DNA of 45,047 nucleotides from Alphaproteobacteria bacterium (lineage in GTDB: Bacteria > Pseudomonadota > Alphaproteobacteria > Reyranellales > Reyranellaceae): the NCBI GenBank assembly GCA_016869975.1, contig VGCZ01000043.1, forward strand, positions 1 to 45,047, given 5' to 3'. A program made the position numbers and the translations under genes. Position 1 is the stretch's first letter. Each line of letters begins with the position of its first letter. Positions 39,906 through 45,047 of the stretch are shown in pieces. The notes under the pieces are model-generated. The model saw only the letters and a list, made by a program, of their open reading frames with translations, was not told the DNA's origin and did no database searches.

Positions 39906-39937
39906 TCTCCCTCTCCCCGCAAGCGGGGAGAGGGAGA
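39906..39937. terminator. Palindrome between convergent capA-like and deacylase genes
   Basis: Perfect 15-base arms (39906-39920; 39923-39937) around an AA loop start immediately after the capA-like TGA and end 4 bases before the deacylase stop. It is one of the longest perfect stems of this family in the window and fills the gap, supporting a bidirectional terminator role. Confidence 0.8.
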
Positions 39938-39941
39938 CTCG

Positions 39942-41657
39942 TTATGTGGCGCGTTGCGGTCCGCGCACGAGGCGGCCGGGCAGCGCGCCGGTGGGCTCGC
40001 CGTCGCGGTGGACGACGGCGCCGGAAACGATCGTCGCGACATAGCCGTCGGCGCGTTGCACCAGGCGCTTGCCGCCGGCCGGCAGGTCGTACCAGAGCTC
40101 GGGCGAGCGCACGCCCAGCCGGTCGTAGTCGATGACGTTGATGTCGGCCTTGTGGCCGGCGGCGATCAGGCCGCGATCGGCGAGACCCAGCGCCAGGGCG
40201 TTGTCGCGCGACAGTCGCTTGACCGCGAACTGAAGCGGCAGGCGTGGGCCCCTCTTGCGATCGCGCGTCCAGTGCGTGATCATGTGCGTGGTCGAGCTGG
40301 CGTCGCAGATCAGCCCGACATGCGCGCCGCCGTCGCCCAGCCCCATCAACGTGTCGGGATGCTCGACCATCGTCTTGACCGCGTCGAGATTGCCTTCGGC
40401 GTAGTTGATCACCGGGTAGTTGATGATGCCACGGCCGTCGCGCGCCAGCATCGTGTCGTATGCGACGTCCTGCGGATCGCGCCCTTGCCGCTTGGCGATC
40501 GCCGCGATGCTGCTTTCCGGCGGCGGCTCGTATTGCGGCGGATCGCCGAGCGGGAACAGGTTCTCCCAGGTGTTCAGCCGCCGCGCCATCGCGGGATCGG
40601 CTGTGGGCTCCGACAGCAGGCGGGCGCGGAACTCCGGCTGGCGCAGGATCGCCAGCTTCTCGGCGAAGGGCAGATCGGCGATGGCGCGCCAGCTCGGCCG
40701 GGTGAAGAACGGATGCTGGCTGAGCTCGAAGCCCAGCATCAGCCCGATCGGCCGGCCCATCACCTGACCGACGATGCGCGTGCCGTCGCGGTTGGCGTCC
40801 TCGATCTTGCCGAGGATCTGGCGCCACAGTTCGGGGCGGTTGGCGCGCTGCAAGAGCTGCGTCGACATCACCTGGCCCGACGCCGCCGCCACGCGGCGTA
40901 GCATGGCGAACTCCTGCTCCGGATCGTCGAAGTCCGAGATCACCTGCATCCAGCCGGCGCCGACACCGCGCAGCGCCTCGGCGATGGCGCGCAACTCGCC
41001 CTCGGCCGCGCCCAGGGTTGGCGTGTGCTCGCCCTTGCGCGTCTTGTGCGCGATGGTGCGCGAGGTCGAGAAGCCCAGCGCGCCGGCGCGGATGCCTTCG
41101 GCGACGATGCGCGCCATCTGCTGGCGTTCGGCCTCGGTCGCGGCCTCGCGATCCGCGCCGCGCTGGCCCATGACATGCACGCGCACCGCGGCGTGCGGCA
41201 CCTGGGTGGCGACATCCGTGTCGTAGCGACGCGCATCAAGCGCATCGAGGAACTCGGGGAAGCTCTGCCAGTTCCACGGCAGGCCCTCGGTCAGCACGAC
41301 TTCGGGCAGGTCTTCGACGCCCTCCATCAGCTTGACCAGCATGTCGCGCCGCTCGGGCAGGCAGGGCGCGAAGCCGACACCGCAATTGCCGATCAGCGCC
41401 GTGGTCACGCCGTGCCAGCACGACGAGGACAGGCTGTTACTCCACGTCACCTGCGCGTCGTAGTGGGTGTGGATGTCGACAAAGCCCGGCGTTACCAGCA
41501 GGCCGCGCGCGTCGATCTCCTCGCGGCCGCGCGCCGCGACCTTGCCGACGGCGGCGATCCGGCCATCGGCGATCGCCACATCGGCGACCACGGGCTCGCC
41601 GCCGCTGCCGTCGACGACGGTGCCGCGGCGGATCACCATGTCGGGCGTCGTGCTCAT
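39942..41657 (-). CDS. N-acyl-D-amino-acid deacylase (D-aminoacylase) family amidohydrolase
   Basis: A 571-residue metal-dependent amidohydrolase. N-terminal [23 protein letters not shown] is the small beta-domain; metal ligands are H63 and H65 in [16 protein letters not shown]92 in [10 protein letters not shown] (the cysteine ligand specific to the D-aminoacylase branch), with the late [22 protein letters not shown] segment carrying the catalytic aspartate. The length exceeds classical D-aminoacylases (about 480) but fits the N-acyl-D-amino-acid deacylase group. No signal peptide is visible, so it is probably cytoplasmic. It stands alone between palindromes and is divergent from the aldo/keto reductase. 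Confidence 0.92.
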   Translation of the reverse strand: MSTTPDMVIRRGTVVDGSGGEPVVADVAIADGRIAAVGKVAARGREEIDARGLLVTPGFVDIHTHYDAQVTWSNSLSSSCWHGVTTALIGNCGVGFAPCLPERRDMLVKLMEGVEDLPEVVLTEGLPWNWQSFPEFLDALDARRYDTDVATQVPHAAVRVHVMGQRGADREAATEAERQQMARIVAEGIRAGALGFSTSRTIAHKTRKGEHTPTLGAAEGELRAIAEALRGVGAGWMQVISDFDDPEQEFAMLRRVAAASGQVMSTQLLQRANRPELWRQILGKIEDANRDGTRIVGQVMGRPIGLMLGFELSQHPFFTRPSWRAIADLPFAEKLAILRQPEFRARLLSEPTADPAMARRLNTWENLFPLGDPPQYEPPPESSIAAIAKRQGRDPQDVAYDTMLARDGRGIINYPVINYAEGNLDAVKTMVEHPDTLMGLGDGGAHVGLICDASSTTHMITHWTRDRKRGPRLPLQFAVKRLSRDNALALGLADRGLIAAGHKADINVIDYDRLGVRSPELWYDLPAGGKRLVQRADGYVATIVSGAVVHRDGEPTGALPGRLVRGPQRAT

Positions 41658-41749
41658 GGCGTTTCCCTTACCTGTTCATCGTGCCGAGCGTACCCGGCGC
41701 GGTTCCAAGTCTACCACGCGGCGACGCGCAGGTCAGATATGAGCGTCAG

Positions 41750-41797
41750 GGCTTTCTTCCCTTCTCCCCGCGAAGGCAGGCAGAAGGGAAGAAAGCC
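41750..41797. repeat. 16-base perfect inverted repeat in a divergent promoter gap
   Basis: The arm at 41750-41765 (GGCTTTCTTCCCTTCT) is the exact reverse complement of 41782-41797, with a 16-base loop containing CCCCGCGAAGGCAGGC. It lies in the 218-base gap (41658-41875) between the divergent deacylase and aldo/keto reductase genes, 79 bases before the latter's ATG. The arms differ from the main palindrome in being A/T-richer. Confidence 0.8.
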
Positions 41798-41875
41798 ATA
41801 CACGATCGCCCTGGCTGTAGCGGCGACAGCGCGCTTTGGGCTAGAGAAGACGCCTGTTGTCGTCGGGGGAAACGC

Positions 41876-42847
41876 ATGAAGACCAAGCCTTTGGGCCGCA
41901 CCGGACTCATGGTCTCGGAATTGTGCTTCGGCACCATGTCGTTTGGCGGCGACGCCGACGAGGCGATGGCCGGCCAGATGTACAAGGCGGTGCGCAACGC
42001 CGGCGTCAACTTCTTCGACACCGCCAACGAGTACAACAAAGGCCGATCGGAGGAGATCCTCGGCCGGCTGATCAAGGGCGAGCGCGACGACCTCGTCATC
42101 GCCACCAAGTGCTTCAACCCCACCGGCCCCGACATCAACGCCCGCGGCGCCAATCGCCGTCACGTCGTGCAGGCGGTGGAAGCCAGTCTCCGGCGCCTCG
42201 GCACCGATCGCATCGACGTGCTGTTCCTGCATCGCTTCGACACCCGCACGCCGATCGATGAGATGATGCGCGCGCTGGAGGACGTGGTGCGCTCGGGCAA
42301 GGTGATCTACCCGGCGGTCAGCAACTGGTCGGCGTGGCAGACGCAGCATGCCGTCGATATCCAGGAGCGCAACACCTGGGCGCGCCTGCAGGTCGTGCAG
42401 CCCATGTACAACCTGGTGAAGCGCCAGGCCGAGGTCGAGATCCTGCCGATGGCCGAAGCCAACGGCATCGGCGTCATTCCCTACAGCCCCGGCGCCGCCG
42501 GCCTGCTGTCGGGCAAGTACGCCAAGCAGGGCAGCGGCCGGCTCAAGACCAACAAGATGTACGAGGCGCGCTACGGCGATGCCTGGATGTTCGAGGTCGC
42601 CGAGGAATACACCGCCTTCTGCCAGGAGAACGGTCTGCATCCGGTCAGCACGGCGGTCGCCTGGGTCGGCGCGCATCCCGCCGTCACCGCGCCGATCATC
42701 GGTGCGCGCAACACCGACCAGCTCAAGGATTCGCTGGCGTCAGTCGATGTCGCGATGACGCCGGAACTACGGACGAAGATCGCCGACCTGTCACGCACGC
42801 CCGCGCCAGCCACCGACCGCTCCGAGGAGCTGAAGGTGGCGCGATAG
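41876..42847 (+). CDS. Aldo/keto reductase
   Basis: A 323-residue NADPH-dependent (beta/alpha)8-barrel oxidoreductase. The catalytic tetrad is visible as D48 (FFDTANEY), Y53, K78 (VIATKCF) and H119 (DVLFLHRFD). N-terminal KPLGRTGLMVSELCFGTMSFGG is characteristic of the YakC/Tas-like branch, and C-terminal PIIGARNTDQLKDSLASVDV is the cofactor-binding loop. The ATG at 41876 is preceded by CGGGGGAAACGC; an in-frame extension to 41681 would cross the inverted repeat and is rejected. A palindrome separates it from the lyase gene 64 bases downstream. The substrate is unknown. Confidence 0.93.
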   Translation: MKTKPLGRTGLMVSELCFGTMSFGGDADEAMAGQMYKAVRNAGVNFFDTANEYNKGRSEEILGRLIKGERDDLVIATKCFNPTGPDINARGANRRHVVQAVEASLRRLGTDRIDVLFLHRFDTRTPIDEMMRALEDVVRSGKVIYPAVSNWSAWQTQHAVDIQERNTWARLQVVQPMYNLVKRQAEVEILPMAEANGIGVIPYSPGAAGLLSGKYAKQGSGRLKTNKMYEARYGDAWMFEVAEEYTAFCQENGLHPVSTAVAWVGAHPAVTAPIIGARNTDQLKDSLASVDVAMTPELRTKIADLSRTPAPATDRSEELKVAR

Positions 42848-42852
42848 TTCCT

Positions 42853-42878
42853 CCCTCTCCCCGCGAGCGGGGAGAGGG
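42853..42878. repeat. Palindromic repeat between the reductase and lyase genes
   Basis: Perfect 12-base arms (42853-42864; 42867-42878) with a GA loop start 5 bases after the aldo/keto reductase stop. The trailing TCGGGGTGAGGGGGAG is the extended form of this repeat. Its purine-rich tail runs into the AGAAGGAG ribosome-binding site of the lyase gene. Confidence 0.8.
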
Positions 42879-42911
42879 TCGGGGTGAGGGGGAGAAGAAG
42901 GAGTCACGACC

Positions 42912-44276
42912 ATGTCCGCTCAGACCGATTCCCTGCCGACCGCGACGCGCGTCGCCGATCCCGGCATCCGCGCGCTGTACCGGCAGGAGAATCGTTGGCA
43001 GGCCTGGCTCGATGTCGAGGTGGCGCTGGCGCGCGCGCAGGCCGAGCTCGGCATCGTTCCCAAGGAGGCGGCCGAGGCGATCGCGGCCAAGGCTAAGCTC
43101 GAGCTGATGGAGCGCGCGCGTATCGACGAGGGCTTCAGGCGTACGGGCCACACGCTGGTGCCGTTGGTGTGGGAGTTGGGCCGCGTGGTGGGTGAGCCGC
43201 ACGGCGGCTGGGTGCATTGGGGCGCCACGACGCAGAACATCACCCAGACCGGCGATCTGCTGGTGCTGCGCCAGGCGCACGCGGTCTTCCTGCGGCAGAT
43301 CGGCGAGGTGCTGGCGGCCATGGCCGATCTCGCGGAGCGCACCGCCGATATGCCGATGGCCGGCCGTACGCATGGCCAGCACGCGGTGCCGGCGACCTTC
43401 GGCTACAAGGTCGCGGTGTGGATCGACGAGCTGTTGCGCCATGTCGAGCGCCTGAAGCAGGCCGCGCCGCGCCTGTTCGTCGCCATGCTGGGCGGCGGCG
43501 CCGGCACCTTCGCCTCGCTGGGCAAGATGGGCCCGCCGGTGCAGCGGGGCATCGGCAAACAGCTGGGCTTCGGCTCGATGACGGTGCCCTCGCGCGCGCT
43601 GGGCGATCACCTCGCCGAGAACATCTGCATCCTCGGCCTGCTGGCGGCGACATCGGGCAAGATCGGCCGCGAGATCTATACCCTGATGAAGACCGAGTTC
43701 GGCGAGGTCGAGGAGCCGGTGCCGCCGGGCACGGTGGGCAGCTCGACCATGCCGCAGAAGCGCAACCCCAAGCTCTGCCAGGACGTGATCGCCGCGGCCG
43801 CCGAGATCCGCGCCATGGTGCCGCTGGCGCTCGAGGCGATGACCACCGAGCACGAGGCCGATCGCACCACCAGCCTGATGATGGACAGCGCCGAGGCGCG
43901 GGCCTGCATCGCGACGGGAGACATGCTGAGTCGCCTGAACGAAATCATGCGCGGCCTGCGCGTCGATCCCAAACGCATGCGCGCCAACCTCGACCTCGGC
44001 GGGGGGCTGATCATGGCGGAGGCCGTGATGCTCGATCTGGGCGCCGCGATCGGGCGCCAGCACGCGCATGACGTGGTCTACGACGCGGCGCAGGAATCCT
44101 TCGTCGAAGGTAAAGCGTTCTCCGATCTGCTCGCGGCCGACAAGCGACTCACCGCGCACATGGACCGCGCGGCGATCGACAAGCTGCTCGACCCCACCGC
44201 CTATACCGGCCTGTGCGCCGACATGGCGCGCGAGGGTGCCACGCGGGCGCGGCAGGCGGCGGCGTTGCTGGCGTAG
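42912..44276 (+). CDS. Fumarase/aspartase-superfamily lyase (adenylosuccinate lyase/carboxymuconate cycloisomerase-like)
   Basis: A 454-residue homotetrameric-type lyase or cycloisomerase. The superfamily signature GSSTMPQKRNP lies at 276-286, with the other conserved active-site regions WGATTQNI (103-110) and GRTHGQHAVP (151-160). AGGAG precedes the ATG at 42912. The protein is of the PcaB/PurB subgroup in length and overall motif order. Unlinked purine or protocatechuate genes argue against purB or pcaB; a secondary lyase acting on an imported polycarboxylate is more likely. The SDR gene 31 bases downstream may act in the same pathway. Confidence 0.9.
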   Translation: MSAQTDSLPTATRVADPGIRALYRQENRWQAWLDVEVALARAQAELGIVPKEAAEAIAAKAKLELMERARIDEGFRRTGHTLVPLVWELGRVVGEPHGGWVHWGATTQNITQTGDLLVLRQAHAVFLRQIGEVLAAMADLAERTADMPMAGRTHGQHAVPATFGYKVAVWIDELLRHVERLKQAAPRLFVAMLGGGAGTFASLGKMGPPVQRGIGKQLGFGSMTVPSRALGDHLAENICILGLLAATSGKIGREIYTLMKTEFGEVEEPVPPGTVGSSTMPQKRNPKLCQDVIAAAAEIRAMVPLALEAMTTEHEADRTTSLMMDSAEARACIATGDMLSRLNEIMRGLRVDPKRMRANLDLGGGLIMAEAVMLDLGAAIGRQHAHDVVYDAAQESFVEGKAFSDLLAADKRLTAHMDRAAIDKLLDPTAYTGLCADMAREGATRARQAAALLA

Positions 44277-44307
44277 GCGCAGCCCGAAGACAAAGAGGGA
44301 GGGGCAC

Positions 44308-45047
44308 ATGGAGCTGAAAGGCACGGTCGCCGTCGTCACCGGCGGCAATGGCGGGCTGGGGCAGCGCATCTGCCACGCGCTCGCCGCGCAGGGCTGTCAC
44401 ATCGCGGTGGTCTATGCGCAGAGCAGGGACCAGGCCGAGGGCGTGGCGCGCGATCTGGAACGCCATCAGGTCAGCACCGCGACGTTCCAGTGCGATGTGA
44501 CGCAGCGCGATCAGGTGCAGAAGCTGGTCGACGATGTGGTCAAGCGTTTCGGCCGGCTCGACATCCTGATCAACGACGCCGCCTACAATAAGTCGATCCG
44601 CTTCCAGGACCTCGACGGCCTGACCTACGAGGAATGGAACAAGATTCTCGACATCAACCTCACCGGCCCGATGCTGCTGACCAAGGCGGTGGCGCCCGTG
44701 ATGAAGAAGCAAGGCCAGGGCCGCATCGTCAACATCTCCTCGGTCGCCGGGCTGGGGCCGACCGGCTCGTCGATCGCCTACGCGGTGTCGAAGGCCGGCC
44801 TGATCCATCTCACCAAGTGCATGGCGGTGGCGCTGGCGCCGGAGGTGCTGGTGAACTGCGTCGCGCCCGGCCTGCTCGAAGGCACGCGGGCGACTGCGAA
44901 CCTGCGGCCCGAGGTAATCGAGACCGGCCGAAAGGCCTCGCTGCTGGGCAAGGCGGCCGACAAGGACGACTGCGCCGACCAGGTCGTCACCATGTGCCGC
45001 ACCAACACGATGACGGGTCAGACCCTGGTGATCGATTCGGGGCGCAC
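44308..45047 (+). CDS. SDR family oxidoreductase (3' truncated by window end)
   Basis: The frame runs from ATG 44308, preceded by GAGGGAGGGG 5 bases upstream, to the window edge, giving 246 complete codons plus two bases. NAD(P)-binding TGGNGGLG is at 11-18; N117 (DINLTGP), S144/S145 (NISSVAG), Y158 and K162 (YAVSK) form a complete catalytic set. Where classical SDRs have NNAG, this one reads NDAA (89-92). The last residues TGQTLVIDSGR correspond to the usual C-terminal part, so only a few residues are missing. It probably reduces a carbonyl intermediate; it may be co-transcribed with the lyase gene. Confidence 0.92.
   Translation, partial: MELKGTVAVVTGGNGGLGQRICHALAAQGCHIAVVYAQSRDQAEGVARDLERHQVSTATFQCDVTQRDQVQKLVDDVVKRFGRLDILINDAAYNKSIRFQDLDGLTYEEWNKILDINLTGPMLLTKAVAPVMKKQGQGRIVNISSVAGLGPTGSSIAYAVSKAGLIHLTKCMAVALAPEVLVNCVAPGLLEGTRATANLRPEVIETGRKASLLGKAADKDDCADQVVTMCRTNTMTGQTLVIDSGR

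Noticed and set aside
42912-44276. purB or pcaB
   Set aside because: The superfamily signature is shared by several enzymes, and no purine or protocatechuate genes flank it.

Overview
The window is GC-rich bacterial DNA, most likely from an alphaproteobacterium of the Rhodospirillales/Reyranella/Bradyrhizobium type. This is judged from gene content, codon use and the dispersed intergenic palindromes of the CCCTCTCCCCGC/GCGGGGAGAGGG and GTCATCCCGAGC...GCGAGGGATC types; no species marker is present. I support 35 conventional protein genes, two of them cut by the window edges, plus one 20-codon ORF. I see no rRNA, tRNA, transposase, phage gene or CRISPR array. None of the 35 genes is recognisable as a transcriptional regulator.

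Layout. 1-401: 3' end of a glutathione S-transferase. 452-8649 (minus): a complete branched-chain 2-oxoacid dehydrogenase set (E1 alpha, E1 beta, E2, E3), followed on the same strand by a flavin-dependent monooxygenase and a Tat-exported family 5 solute-binding protein. 8820-10922 (minus): a subtilisin-like protease with a P domain. 11281-12267 (plus): a ketopantoate-reductase-like gene.

12315-27176 is the most notable part. On the minus strand, a molybdenum-hydroxylase large subunit without local partner subunits is followed by HyuA- and HyuB-like hydantoinase/oxoprolinase genes. Divergently, on the plus strand, an eight-gene run encodes a branched-chain-amino-acid-type solute-binding protein, the M, S and L subunits of a molybdenum hydroxylase, and LivH, LivM, LivG and LivF. 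The hydroxylase genes thus lie between the binding protein and the rest of its importer, which suggests uptake plus hydroxylation plus ring opening of one shared, unidentified (possibly N-heterocyclic) substrate. The two large subunits each deviate at a family motif, and at different ones.

27207-30347: TauD-like dioxygenase, SDR, maleate-isomerase/Asp-Glu-racemase-like protein and a thiol-dioxygenase-like cupin. 30520-33273: phosphoenolpyruvate carboxylase. 33317-38430 (minus): a tightly packed catabolic operon (LLM flavin oxidoreductase, 20-codon ORF, TIM-barrel isomerase, beta-hydroxyacid dehydrogenase, glycine-betaine-oxygenase-like Rieske protein, Gfo/Idh/MocA oxidoreductase). 38583-45047: CapA-like phosphoesterase, N-acyl-D-amino-acid deacylase, aldo/keto reductase, fumarase/aspartase-superfamily lyase and the 5' part of an SDR.

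Overall this looks like a chromosomal catabolic region for small organic acids and nitrogen compounds. Palindromic repeats occupy many gene boundaries: between convergent genes they probably act as bidirectional terminators, while several lie inside operons or overlap ribosome-binding sites. All functional statements come from reading motifs by eye; no database search was run.
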